Of a stretch of DNA of 31,200 nt, positions 6,441 through 13,013 are shown piece after piece. The stretch's first letter is position 1; each line of letters begins with the position of its first letter. A model generated the notes under the pieces. The model was not told where the DNA came from and did no database searches. It saw only the letters and a program-made list of their open reading frames with translations. This stretch comes from a virus, in the IMG/VR virus record IMGVR_UViG_3300006990_000106, positions 1 through 31,200 of that record, one strand, 5' to 3'. Position numbers and translations under genes: made by a program.

Positions 6441-7484
6441 ATGTCTTTACTCGACCGACTCAAGAAAAATTCAAAGGTAAAGTTTACTGATACCTTATCA
6501 CAATCCAAGTTCTTTACTCAAAAAGACATGGTTCCAACGCACGTACCTATGGTTAATATTGCCCTATCGGGTAAACTAGATGGTGGTGTGACTCCAGGCC
6601 TGACTGTCCTTGCAGGACCAAGTAAACACTTTAAGACATCGTTTGCTCTTCTGATGGCTGCGGCATATCTAAAAGCAAAACCTGAAGCTGTTATGTTGTT
6701 CTACGATTCAGAGTTTGGTTCACCACAAGAATACTTCCAACAGTTTGGTATCGATACTGACCGTGTTCTTCACGTACCTATTATGAACGTAGAAGAGCTC
6801 AAGTTTGACATCATTGCACAACTTGAAGAGATGGATCGTAGTGACGACGTTATTGTGGTCATCGACTCAGTTGGTAACCTTGCCTCGAAGAAAGAACTTG
6901 AGGATGCGAAGAACGAGAAGTCAGTTGCTGATATGTCTCGTGCCAAAGCACTCAAGGGCCTGTTCCGTATGGTCACACCATATCTGACTATGAAGAACAT
7001 TCCTCTTCTTGCTATCAACCACACATACCAAGAGATCGGCCTGTTCCCTAAGGCTGTTGTATCAGGCGGTACTGGTATCTATTACTCGGCCGACAACATC
7101 TGGATCCTTGGTCGTCAACAAGACAAAGTCGGTACCGAGATCAAAGGTTACCACTTTGTTATCAACGTCGAGAAGTCTCGGTACGTCAAAGAGAAGTCAA
7201 AGGTACCTATCTCAGTCTCATGGGAAGGTGGGGTCAAACAATATTCAGGTCTACTTGACGTCGCGATGGAGTCTGGTCATATTGTCAAACCGAAAAATGG
7301 TTGGTATTGCAAGGTTGACCGTGAGACGGGTGAGGTCATTGGTTCTAACTTCCGTGAGAAGGATGCCGATGGTGCTGAGTTCTGGGATCCAATTCTACAA
7401 GACCCAGAGTTCCGTACATTCATCGAGGATAAGTACAGTATTACACGGTCGTCACTTGTTGAGGATGAAGCCGACGAAGTGTAA
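6441..7484 (+). CDS. uvsX: UvsX, RecA-like recombinase
   Basis: A 347-residue protein matching T4 UvsX throughout. UvsX forms filaments on single-stranded DNA and promotes strand exchange in recombination-dependent replication and repair. Walker A is GPSKHFKT at 59-66, as in the T4 form GPSKSFKS, and Walker B is VIVVIDSVGN at 137-146. The blocks FYDSEFG, NLASKKELEDA, NIPLLAINHTY and KSRYVKEKSK are also conserved. It is somewhat shorter than T4 UvsX, lacking part of the acidic C-terminal tail. TAGGAAAG precedes ATG 6441. It is the last gene before a new promoter at 7492. Confidence 0.96.
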   Translation: MSLLDRLKKNSKVKFTDTLSQSKFFTQKDMVPTHVPMVNIALSGKLDGGVTPGLTVLAGPSKHFKTSFALLMAAAYLKAKPEAVMLFYDSEFGSPQEYFQQFGIDTDRVLHVPIMNVEELKFDIIAQLEEMDRSDDVIVVIDSVGNLASKKELEDAKNEKSVADMSRAKALKGLFRMVTPYLTMKNIPLLAINHTYQEIGLFPKAVVSGGTGIYYSADNIWILGRQQDKVGTEIKGYHFVINVEKSRYVKEKSKVPISVSWEGGVKQYSGLLDVAMESGHIVKPKNGWYCKVDRETGEVIGSNFREKDADGAEFWDPILQDPEFRTFIEDKYSITRSSLVEDEADEV

Positions 7485-7491
7485 TTAAGGG

Positions 7492-7520
7492 TGTACAAAC
7501 TAGCAGAAATGTTGTACTAT
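7492..7520 (+). promoter_or_regulatory. Early promoter of the same family before the helicase gene
   Basis: The -35 is TGTACA 7492-7497, the spacer is 17 nt and the -10 is TACTAT 7515-7520. The -10 is weaker than in the other members, and the AAATAACTG extension is absent (TTAAGGG instead). It starts eight bases after the uvsX stop and about 30 nt before the helicase ATG at 7550. Confidence 0.6.
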
Positions 7521-7549
7521 AAGAATATAACGCAATCTGAAAGCCATTG

Positions 7550-8914
7550 ATGTCAAAACTAGAAACCCTTATCCTTTCACACGTACTTCAAGATAATGAC
7601 TATTGCCGTAAGGTGATTCCTCATATCAAGAAGAAGTACTTTGGCGGATCTCACCGGAGCGTATTCGGTGAGGTCGTCAACTTTGTTAGTACCTACAACA
7701 AGATTCCAGACAAAGAGAGTCTACTCATCGAGCTCGAATCTAAGAGCTTTAGTGATGATCAGTACTCACACATGTCTCGAGTTATTGATGAGGTCTTTGA
7801 GCCAGTCAATACAGAGTCAACCGAATGGTTACTTGACAAGACTGAACGGTGGTGTCAAGACTCTGCGTGTGAGATCGCAGTGCTTGACGCTGTCAAGATC
7901 CTTAACGGTGAAGATCAAAAGCACGATCGTGGTATGATCCCTAAGCTATTCAAAGATGCCCTTGGTGTTACCTTTGATAATTCAGTCGGTCATGACTATA
8001 TCGAAGATGCTGCTGACCGTTGGGAACGGTATCACACTAAGGCCGATAAGATTCCATTCTCACTTGAGACCTTCAATGAGGTTACTGACGGTGGCTACGA
8101 GACCAAGACTCTTAACATCTTCATTGCTGGTATCCACGTTGGTAAGTCTTTGATGATGGCTTCGATGGCAGCAGATGCTATCATGGCCAACAAGAAGGTC
8201 TTGTATATCTCTATGGAAATGGCTGAAGAAAAGGTTGCCGAACGTATCGATGCTAACTTGATGAATCGTGACATCTCTGACCTTGAGAAGCTGTCTAAAG
8301 AAGAGTTCATCAACAAGGTCAAGCGCATTCAGGCCAAGACGGATGGTAACCTTATTGTCAAACAGTATCCAACTGCGGGTGCTCATGTCGGTCACTTCCG
8401 AGCTCTACTCGAAGATCTTAAAGTCAAACGTGAGTTCACTCCTGACGTTATCTTTGTCGATTATCTTAACATCTGTGCGTCAGAGCGTGTTCGTGGTGCC
8501 GCTGCTGGTCAGGGTACTTATATCCTCGTCAAGTCTATCGCCGAAGAGCTTCGCGGTTTGGCAGTCGAGTACGAGGTGCCAGTGTGGTCAGCAACGCAGT
8601 TTACCCGTGAGGGCATGGACTCATCCGATCCTTCTATGACTCAGACTTCAGAGTCTATCGGCTTGCCTGCTACTGTTGATCTTATGTGGGCGCTATCGCA
8701 GCCGGATCAGTTCAAAGAGAATGGCCAGTATCTGGTCAAGCAACTTAAGAACCGTTACAAGAACATGGACTATAAAGAGAAGTTCGTTATTGGTGTTGAT
8801 AAACCTAAGATGCAAGTCTTCGATCTTGACGTAGAAGCACAGCTCGGTATAATGGACTCATCTGGTAGTGTACAAAAAGAATCCCAAGACTTCAAATTCG
8901 ATTTCAATCAGTAG
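7550..8914 (+). CDS. 41: Replicative DNA helicase, DnaB/T4 gp41 type
   Basis: A 454-residue hexameric helicase that should unwind DNA at the phage fork together with the primase. ATG 7550 follows an in-frame TTG at 7547; the ATG is preferred. The N-terminal helical domain (about 1-150) is followed by the RecA-like motor domain. Walker A is AGIHVGKS at 193-200, with SMEMAEEKVAERI just after it. Walker B is VIFVDYLNI near residue 300, followed by ATQFTREG and the C-terminal KQLKNRYKN. The order uvsX then 41 matches T4 without gene 40. ThyX follows six bases after the stop. Confidence 0.93.
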   Translation: MSKLETLILSHVLQDNDYCRKVIPHIKKKYFGGSHRSVFGEVVNFVSTYNKIPDKESLLIELESKSFSDDQYSHMSRVIDEVFEPVNTESTEWLLDKTERWCQDSACEIAVLDAVKILNGEDQKHDRGMIPKLFKDALGVTFDNSVGHDYIEDAADRWERYHTKADKIPFSLETFNEVTDGGYETKTLNIFIAGIHVGKSLMMASMAADAIMANKKVLYISMEMAEEKVAERIDANLMNRDISDLEKLSKEEFINKVKRIQAKTDGNLIVKQYPTAGAHVGHFRALLEDLKVKREFTPDVIFVDYLNICASERVRGAAAGQGTYILVKSIAEELRGLAVEYEVPVWSATQFTREGMDSSDPSMTQTSESIGLPATVDLMWALSQPDQFKENGQYLVKQLKNRYKNMDYKEKFVIGVDKPKMQVFDLDVEAQLGIMDSSGSVQKESQDFKFDFNQ

Positions 8915-8920
8915 GTAATT

Positions 8921-9583
8921 ATGGAACAAAAAGTTTATCTTATAGCGGCATCAAAGCCATCAGCAATCACTGACTGTCATACAGCTCAAGACCTGGTAGC
9001 TTATACCGCACGGGTATCAAACCCAGCCAACCAAAACAATACAGCCACCGCAGGTAAGCTGGTCAAGTATCTTATTCGCGAGGCTCATTGGTCACCATTT
9101 GAAATGGTCCATATGACCATGGGTATCGATACGACTCGTGATATCTCTCGTCAGATCCTTCGTCACCGTTCGTTCTCATTTCAAGAGTTTAGCCAACGGT
9201 ACGCAGAGTCAGAGAACTTTACGACCGGCCGGGAGATGAGAACTCAAGATCTCAAAAACCGTCAGAACTCAGTTGAGACCGATGACCCAATGGCACAAAT
9301 CGAGTTTGAAAGAGCTCAGTCACGTATCTTGTTTCATGCCCAGAAAGAGTATAAAGCAGCGTTGAAAAAAGGTATTGCTAAGGAACAGGCACGGGCGTTA
9401 TTACCAGAAGGTCTGACTGGTACGACACTGTATATGGCTGGATCCCTTCGTTCTTGGATTCACTATATCGATTTGCGTTCCGCTAATGGTACTCAGAAAG
9501 AACATATGGATATTGCCCTTCAGTGTAAGGACATCGTCGAAACACATTTCCCAATGCTAAAAGAGTACTGGGACGCAAAATAA
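8921..9583 (+). CDS. thyX: Flavin-dependent thymidylate synthase ThyX
   Basis: A 220-residue protein that makes dTMP from dUMP using FAD and methylene-tetrahydrofolate. The ThyX signature is intact as RHRSFSFQEFSQRY at 81-94. Further conserved blocks are HWSPFEMVHMT (56-66), ARALLPEGL and the C-terminal NGTQKEH segment. T4 instead uses a ThyA-type enzyme (td). Dependence on ThyX fits the upstream dCMP deaminase that supplies dUMP. The last codons (Asp-Ala-Lys-stop) contain the upstream extension of the promoter at 9587, exactly as at the end of the gene at 1112-1405. Confidence 0.95.
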   Translation: MEQKVYLIAASKPSAITDCHTAQDLVAYTARVSNPANQNNTATAGKLVKYLIREAHWSPFEMVHMTMGIDTTRDISRQILRHRSFSFQEFSQRYAESENFTTGREMRTQDLKNRQNSVETDDPMAQIEFERAQSRILFHAQKEYKAALKKGIAKEQARALLPEGLTGTTLYMAGSLRSWIHYIDLRSANGTQKEHMDIALQCKDIVETHFPMLKEYWDAK

Positions 9584-9586
9584 CTG

Positions 9587-9615
9587 TGTACAAACCCTTC
9601 AAAATATGGTATGAT
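9587..9615 (+). promoter_or_regulatory. Early promoter (TGTACA-17-TATGAT)
   Basis: The -35 is TGTACA 9587-9592, the spacer is 17 nt and the -10 is TATGAT 9610-9615. The stretch from GCAAAATAACTG through AAACCCTTCAA is identical to the promoter at 1409. The predicted transcript start (about 9622) falls on the ATG of the small frame at 9623, so the first gene could be leaderless. Confidence 0.7.
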
Positions 9616-9622
9616 GGATATT

Positions 9623-9775
9623 ATGATTAAATTTATTAAGACACTTATTGCAGACTTTAATGACCCAATAGGAGACCTTCGATTTGGCTATGCGATTCAA
9701 CCAGAAGACCAAGAAGCAAATGGTGGACGAGGAACTTCAGAAGTACAACCAACTGATGAAGAAACTAGGTCGTAA
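9623..9775 (+). CDS. Possible 50-residue protein overlapping the next gene
   Basis: ATG 9623 is the first start codon after the promoter at 9587, and the frame runs to TAA 9773-9775. The peptide starts MIKFIKTLIADFND and has an acidic C-terminal half. It overlaps the next gene (start 9690) by 86 nt in a different frame. No ribosome-binding site is possible if transcription starts near 9622. Translation through it could deliver ribosomes to the next start. It may equally be a chance frame. Confidence 0.3.
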   Translation: MIKFIKTLIADFNDPIGDLRFGYAIQPEDQEANGGRGTSEVQPTDEETRS

Positions 9776-10076
9776 GCCAGTCACGTCTAAATCTACAAGA
9801 CGGAAGTCGATACGGGTATCTTCTCGTAACCCAGTAACGACTACTAGGACTGATGATCAATATCGTAATCCAGACTTGCCGTCGACAAGCGATAAAGTTA
9901 TTCATAGTACCGGTAAGGCCGACTTTGTCCTTGCCTTTGATCGTGGCCAAGAGTCGCAATCTACCATTGACGCTATAAAAGAGAAGGCGAATAGTACTGC
10001 GCCTCTCTACTCAAAAGGTGCATATCAGTACGTAACACCTAAAACTAATACAACCGAAATCGGACGTAAAATATGA
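9690..10076 (+). CDS. Hypothetical basic protein
   Basis: About 128 residues from ATG 9690. A TTG at 9684 is an alternative that sits better with the GGAG at 9671-9674. The N-terminal 50 residues are rich in Lys and Arg (RFNQKTKKQ, KSTRRKSIR), while the rest is polar, with KADFVLAFDRGQES near the middle. The stop overlaps the start of the P-loop gene (ATGA at 10073), which supports a real coupled gene. No family was recognised. The basic N terminus could bind nucleic acid. Confidence 0.65.
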   Translation: MRFNQKTKKQMVDEELQKYNQLMKKLGRKPVTSKSTRRKSIRVSSRNPVTTTRTDDQYRNPDLPSTSDKVIHSTGKADFVLAFDRGQESQSTIDAIKEKANSTAPLYSKGAYQYVTPKTNTTEIGRKI

Positions 10077-10672
10077 AAACCAAGTTCATCAACCTTTTTG
10101 GGGCACCAGGTGCCGGCAAGTCCACCGTGGCTGCTGGCGTCTATTCCCAATTAAGTCAGCGTGGTTATGACGTCGAGCTAGTTCCCGAGTTTGCCAAAGA
10201 ACTTGTGTGGGAAGATAACGCATCGGCACTGACCAACCAAGCATATGTGACTGCTCGTCAGTTCTATATGATTCACCGTCTCGACGGCCAATGTCGTTGG
10301 GTAATCACCGATAGTCCTGCACTTCTTGGTGCGGCGTATTGCACTCAAGATTATCCACAGTGTTATATTGACACGCTGAAATGGTATCATAGCCAGACTG
10401 ATAGTAATATGAACTATCTTATTGAACGTGCCGATTCGGTTGTGTTTCAACAGAAAGGTCGTGTCCATAGTGAGCACGAGTCAGCTATGGTCCATGACCG
10501 TATCATTAGTCTTTTAGGTGAAGCTAACGTCGAGTTTAGTACGTACGACAACTTAAATGCTATTCATCACATTGTACGTGATGTGATGGCGGCTGAAGAA
10601 TACGATAATACTCTCGAACTAACTCAAACCAAACCAGAAGATGTGGCAATCTTAGGAGGCCAATGTGATTAA
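10073..10672 (+). CDS. P-loop NTPase, small kinase-like (AAA_28-type)
   Basis: A 199-residue protein with Walker A GAPGAGKS at 10-17, then VELVPEFAKELVW (35-47), which resembles the segment after the P-loop in NadR-like and AAA_28 kinases. A Walker B-like segment WVITDSPALLG (79-89) follows. It is probably a nucleoside, nucleotide or related small-molecule kinase acting in the cytoplasm. T4 phosphorylates hydroxymethyl-dCMP with gp1, and no gp1 homologue is visible here, so this could fill a kinase step in modified-nucleotide or base metabolism; that is inference. It is coupled to its neighbours on both sides by overlaps. Confidence 0.7.
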   Translation: MKTKFINLFGAPGAGKSTVAAGVYSQLSQRGYDVELVPEFAKELVWEDNASALTNQAYVTARQFYMIHRLDGQCRWVITDSPALLGAAYCTQDYPQCYIDTLKWYHSQTDSNMNYLIERADSVVFQQKGRVHSEHESAMVHDRIISLLGEANVEFSTYDNLNAIHHIVRDVMAAEEYDNTLELTQTKPEDVAILGGQCD

Positions 10673-11051
10673 AAGTAGTATTGATCCGAACGTCGTTGCG
10701 ATTGATTGTGCAGCACCGTTCTTCTTTTTTGACGTGGAACTGCCGTCGGGCCGTAAGTATACTAAGTGTGCTGCCGAACGGATTGTAGAAGCGATCGAAG
10801 CCGATGATATTGAGATTCGTCATGCCGATACCGAAGAGGTCGTCGGAGCCTGTGTTGGTGCCAACATTGTCGAGTCTGGTGTGGTAGGCCGAATGATACT
10901 TCTTCCGGAACACAGAGACCTTGAGCCAAAATGGAATATGACCTCTTCGTCATTCAGTGTGGCTCTTAAGTTAAAGGATGGTGTAGAAGTATCTGATAAT
11001 GTAGAAGGAGATAACATAGAAAATATACCGTATTTGGTTGTATTCTTATAG
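10665..11051 (+). CDS. Hypothetical acidic protein with GTG start
   Basis: A 128-residue protein starting at GTG 10665. The choice is fixed by AGGAGG at 10655-10660, a near-perfect ribosome-binding site five to six bases away; an overlapping ATG is followed at once by a stop. The protein is acidic, with a short hydrophobic-aromatic patch (APFFFFDVELP, about residues 17-27) and a C-terminal hydrophobic end (PYLVVFL). No signature was recognised. It ends 30 nt before a late promoter. Confidence 0.7.
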   Translation: MIKSSIDPNVVAIDCAAPFFFFDVELPSGRKYTKCAAERIVEAIEADDIEIRHADTEEVVGACVGANIVESGVVGRMILLPEHRDLEPKWNMTSSSFSVALKLKDGVEVSDNVEGDNIENIPYLVVFL

Positions 11052-11080
11052 TTATAAGAAGTTTCAGAAAAGTAATAAGA

Positions 11081-11088
11081 TATAAATA
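11081..11088 (+). promoter_or_regulatory. T4-type late promoter TATAAATA
   Basis: An exact TATAAATA, the -10-like element recognised in T4 by the late sigma factor gp55. It is intergenic, 41 nt before ATG 11129. Transcription would start near 11094, on the first arm of the stem-loop at 11093-11110. Confidence 0.7.
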
Positions 11089-11092
11089 GTAG

Positions 11093-11110
11093 TAGTTACG
11101 TATGTAACTA
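11093..11110 (+). other. Stem-loop at the late transcript start
   Basis: A perfect 7-bp inverted repeat, TAGTTAC then loop GTAT then GTAACTA, without a U tract. It coincides with the predicted 5' end of the late transcript. A role as a 5'-protective hairpin or operator is inferred. Confidence 0.5.
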
Positions 11111-11128
11111 ATTTAGGACGAAAGTAAA

Positions 11129-11242
11129 ATGCAACAGGTTTCAAAGCCGACCTCGAAAAGACCTGAACGGTTGTCCCACCGTCAGCGTCGGATCGCTCGA
11201 CTTAGACGTGGTGGCGCAGATCGATATATCTCTCGATTGTAA
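11129..11242 (+). CDS. 37-residue arginine-rich peptide
   Basis: ATG 11129 follows AGGACGAAAG, and the frame ends at TAA 11240-11242. About ten of the 37 residues are arginine (for example RQRRIARLRRGG), with almost no acidic residues. A late promoter lies directly upstream, so it would be a late product. A very basic small peptide could bind DNA or RNA, or be packaged in the head. I do not recognise it. Confidence 0.5.
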   Translation: MQQVSKPTSKRPERLSHRQRRIARLRRGGADRYISRL

Positions 11243-11270
11243 CCTCACTAAAAAGTGATCATAAAAAAGT

Positions 11271-11310
11271 GGCCTTGTACGCAAATAACTGTGTACAGGG
11301 CCTTCTTTTT
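11271..11310 (+). terminator. Intrinsic terminator overlapping an early promoter
   Basis: GGCCTTGTAC (11271-11280) pairs with GTACAGGGCC (11293-11302), with one G-U pair and a 12-nt loop, followed by TTCTTTTT to 11310. The 3' arm contains the last five bases of the -35 TGTACA (11292-11297) of the next promoter. It probably ends late transcripts of the gene at 11129. Confidence 0.6.
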
Positions 11311-11320
11311 ATGGTATACT
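11292..11320 (+). promoter_or_regulatory. Early promoter embedded in a terminator
   Basis: The -35 is TGTACA 11292-11297, the spacer is 17 nt and the -10 is TATACT 11315-11320. The upstream GCAAATAACTG matches the family. It drives the small-gene operon from ATG 11350. Its transcript starts after the hairpin, so the terminator does not affect it. Confidence 0.72.
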
Positions 11321-11349
11321 GTATATACAATATGATTATGGAGATTGAT

Positions 11350-11856
11350 ATGGCTACATTAGTATTAAGAACCGAACTTATGACGTTACGCGAAGGCGTC
11401 TCCAAACATAAAACAATTGAGTCAATTGACCTTATGGGTAACCATTGGCGCCGGGCAGGCGGTGATTTGTTTATGGTTAATAATATGCCAAACGATGACA
11501 GTGATTATCTGGGTGAAGTTATCGAGAGTCTATATGAGTTCCTTGAGATGAATGACGACAAAGTTTCTGATTCGGTCTCACGGTTTGAAATACACTCCGA
11601 TCAGGCAAAGCTGCACGACTTCGCTGACGATTGGGAATATCCCACAATGCTAAATGGATTCCGCCATGGTAGAGACTTTGCCTGGCATGCAAAAAGAATT
11701 AGGGAGAATCGAGGTGAACTTCCTGACGAAGTAGATGTCGTATACGAATCATGGGTCCTGAAAAAAGGAGCCAGCCGCGACAGATACCGAGCCTATTATC
11801 ACTTCACTGATGGAAATATAATTGACGAAACGCAATTTAAGGAGCTATATAAATAA
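11350..11856 (+). CDS. Hypothetical 168-residue protein
   Basis: ATG 11350 was chosen for the GGAG seven to eight bases upstream; in-frame ATGs at 11332 and 11338 lack one. The protein is acidic and mixed, with a central acidic helix (EVIESLYEFLEMNDD) and a C-terminal region rich in Tyr and Arg (KGASRDRYRAYYHF). It is the first gene after the promoter at 11292 and overlaps the next by one base (TAATG). No family was recognised. Confidence 0.75.
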   Translation: MATLVLRTELMTLREGVSKHKTIESIDLMGNHWRRAGGDLFMVNNMPNDDSDYLGEVIESLYEFLEMNDDKVSDSVSRFEIHSDQAKLHDFADDWEYPTMLNGFRHGRDFAWHAKRIRENRGELPDEVDVVYESWVLKKGASRDRYRAYYHFTDGNIIDETQFKELYK

Positions 11857-12149
11857 TGTCGATTAATTCGTTATACACCGAGCGTACCCCAGCCGAGGGT
11901 AAACATATTCAATACAGAGACCAAGTACGTCAGTCAATGACTTGGAGATCGATGAGTCAGGTCTATGTTGAGTACGCTGAACAGGGACCTATGGAATTTA
12001 AAGGACCATTTATGGAATACCTCTCTGATCAGATTCCTTCATTCGGTACTTATATGAGTGAGTCATTTCCAACTACTGACCTGACAGGCGGGTCAATCGC
12101 AGACGTATTCTCGTTCTTTCACCAATTCATCCTTGACACAGAGACATAA
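11856..12149 (+). CDS. Hypothetical 97-residue protein
   Basis: Its ATG shares a base with the previous stop. The protein is soluble and acidic, with many aromatic and Met residues and a C-terminal helix (SIADVFSFFHQFILD). It has no signal peptide or metal motif. It belongs to the early operon of small proteins at 11350-12697; such operons in T4-like phages often carry host-takeover factors, but nothing here shows that directly. Confidence 0.7.
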   Translation: MSINSLYTERTPAEGKHIQYRDQVRQSMTWRSMSQVYVEYAEQGPMEFKGPFMEYLSDQIPSFGTYMSESFPTTDLTGGSIADVFSFFHQFILDTET

Positions 12150-12151
12150 CA

Positions 12152-12355
12152 ATGGCAGGTTCTAAAAATAATCCAGCGTCACGTGGCGCCAATGCTGAAA
12201 CCAAACGATACTATAACGGGCAGGTGTGCACGCCAGTTCTGTACGACGGTACTAAAGTCGGCAAAGGTAAGTGCATAGCCGCAGAGTGCAATAAAGAAAT
12301 CGTTTTTGATAAGGACGGTATGCCGATTCCTTATCGTTCTCTTCCCACATCATAG
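12152..12355 (+). CDS. Hypothetical 67-residue Cys-containing protein
   Basis: It starts three bases after the previous stop. Residues 20-55 contain three Cys (QVCTPVL, KGKCIAAECNKEIVF) in a spacing that could form part of a zinc-binding knuckle, although a fourth ligand is not obvious. The N terminus is basic and polar (SKNNPASRGANAETK). Function unknown. Confidence 0.65.
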   Translation: MAGSKNNPASRGANAETKRYYNGQVCTPVLYDGTKVGKGKCIAAECNKEIVFDKDGMPIPYRSLPTS

Positions 12356-12362
12356 GTGAAAC

Positions 12363-12533
12363 ATGGAACGTTCTGCTGAAATACGACTGACCCCTGAAGG
12401 TTATGTAATCGATCTGTATGAGCACATACTCGATGGTAAAATCTTGCGTGAGTCGCGCGCAATTCCAGGTAAAAATATGTTGTACGCCGAAGAGGTCGTA
12501 GAAAACTGGCGAAACGGAATCATTCAATTATGA
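12363..12533 (+). CDS. Hypothetical 56-residue protein
   Basis: It runs from ATG 12363 to TGA 12531-12533, overlapping the next gene by four bases (ATGA). The peptide begins MERSAEIRLTPEGYVIDLYE and ends ENWRNGIIQL, with no hydrophobic segment. Coupling on both sides (seven bases after the previous stop) is the main support. Function unknown. Confidence 0.6.
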   Translation: MERSAEIRLTPEGYVIDLYEHILDGKILRESRAIPGKNMLYAEEVVENWRNGIIQL

Positions 12534-12697
12534 AAGAGCTGTGGAGACTTTGGGCTAAAGCCATAGGTGAAAAGGCCGACGAGAACGATAGAGAGGCCGA
12601 CAAGGTCGCTTTTATTCGGTCGGTCATATTCCTCCACGTATTACTCACGAACGCCGCAATCTTTTGGAACATTGTCCTCACCCGTTTGGGTGTATAA
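12530..12697 (+). CDS. 55-residue single-pass membrane protein
   Basis: It starts within the previous stop codon (ATGA) and ends at TAA 12695-12697. The N-terminal half is charged (KAIGEKADENDREADK). Residues 28-50 form one transmembrane segment (RSVIFLHVLLTNAAIFWNIV), and a short LTRLGV tail follows. The probable topology is a cytoplasmic amphipathic N terminus and an inner-membrane anchor. It is the last gene before a late promoter and could be an early membrane effector such as a superinfection or lysis-timing factor, which is a guess. Confidence 0.6.
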   Translation: MKELWRLWAKAIGEKADENDREADKVAFIRSVIFLHVLLTNAAIFWNIVLTRLGV

Positions 12698-12700
12698 ACA

Positions 12701-12708
12701 TATAAATA
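12701..12708 (+). promoter_or_regulatory. T4-type late promoter TATAAATA
   Basis: An exact TATAAATA in the gap after TAA 12697, 15 nt ahead of the early promoter at 12723. Late transcription would start near 12714 and read the same genes as the early promoter (12777 onward), which would be a tandem early/late control. Confidence 0.6.
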
Positions 12709-12722
12709 GTGCAAAATAACTA

Positions 12723-12751
12723 TGTACAATACCACAATAATGTGATATACT
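12723..12751 (+). promoter_or_regulatory. Early promoter (TGTACA-17-TATACT)
   Basis: The -35 is TGTACA 12723-12728, the spacer is 17 nt and the -10 is TATACT 12746-12751. From CTATGTACAAT to ATACTG it differs by one base from the promoter at 21191 upstream of nrdA, spacer included, which indicates a recent duplication or strong constraint. Confidence 0.75.
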
Positions 12752-12776
12752 GGTTATATCAAATGGAGAAATATAA

Positions 12777-13013
12777 ATGAAACATTTTGTAACATCTTAT
12801 GCAGTCCGGCCGTCAACCACTCAAGTCGGGCACCAGACCAATGCGGCAATGTTCGATGTCGTTGCGCTCTTTAGTAGCGGTAAACGGTATCCAGTCTCGA
12901 CCCACGCTACTGAAGAAGAGGCCGCGGCCGAGGCTCGTGCTAGGAACAATGATGCTGATGTTGAGTACTCAAGTTCAGCTTCACCCTACGGGGTTGACCA
13001 TAGTGTCGGCTAG
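12777..13013 (+). CDS. Hypothetical 78-residue protein
   Basis: ATG 12777 has GGAG nine bases upstream. The protein has a probable beta-rich first half (HQTNAAMFDVVALFSSGKRY) and an Ala/Glu-rich helix (ATEEEAAAEARARN). It is the first gene of the operon leading to the two glycosyltransferase-like genes and overlaps the first of them. Function unknown. Confidence 0.65.
   Translation: MKHFVTSYAVRPSTTQVGHQTNAAMFDVVALFSSGKRYPVSTHATEEEAAAEARARNNDADVEYSSSASPYGVDHSVG

Noticed and set aside
7009-7488. 159-codon frame overlapping uvsX
   Set aside because: Lies wholly within the well-conserved uvsX gene in another frame and gives a Ser/Arg/Leu-rich product with no start signal.
12799-13002. Long N-terminal extension of the GT-A protein from 12799
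   Set aside because: It overlaps the 78-residue gene almost entirely and yields a Pro/Arg-rich leader unlike the family; a start near 12949-13003 is better.
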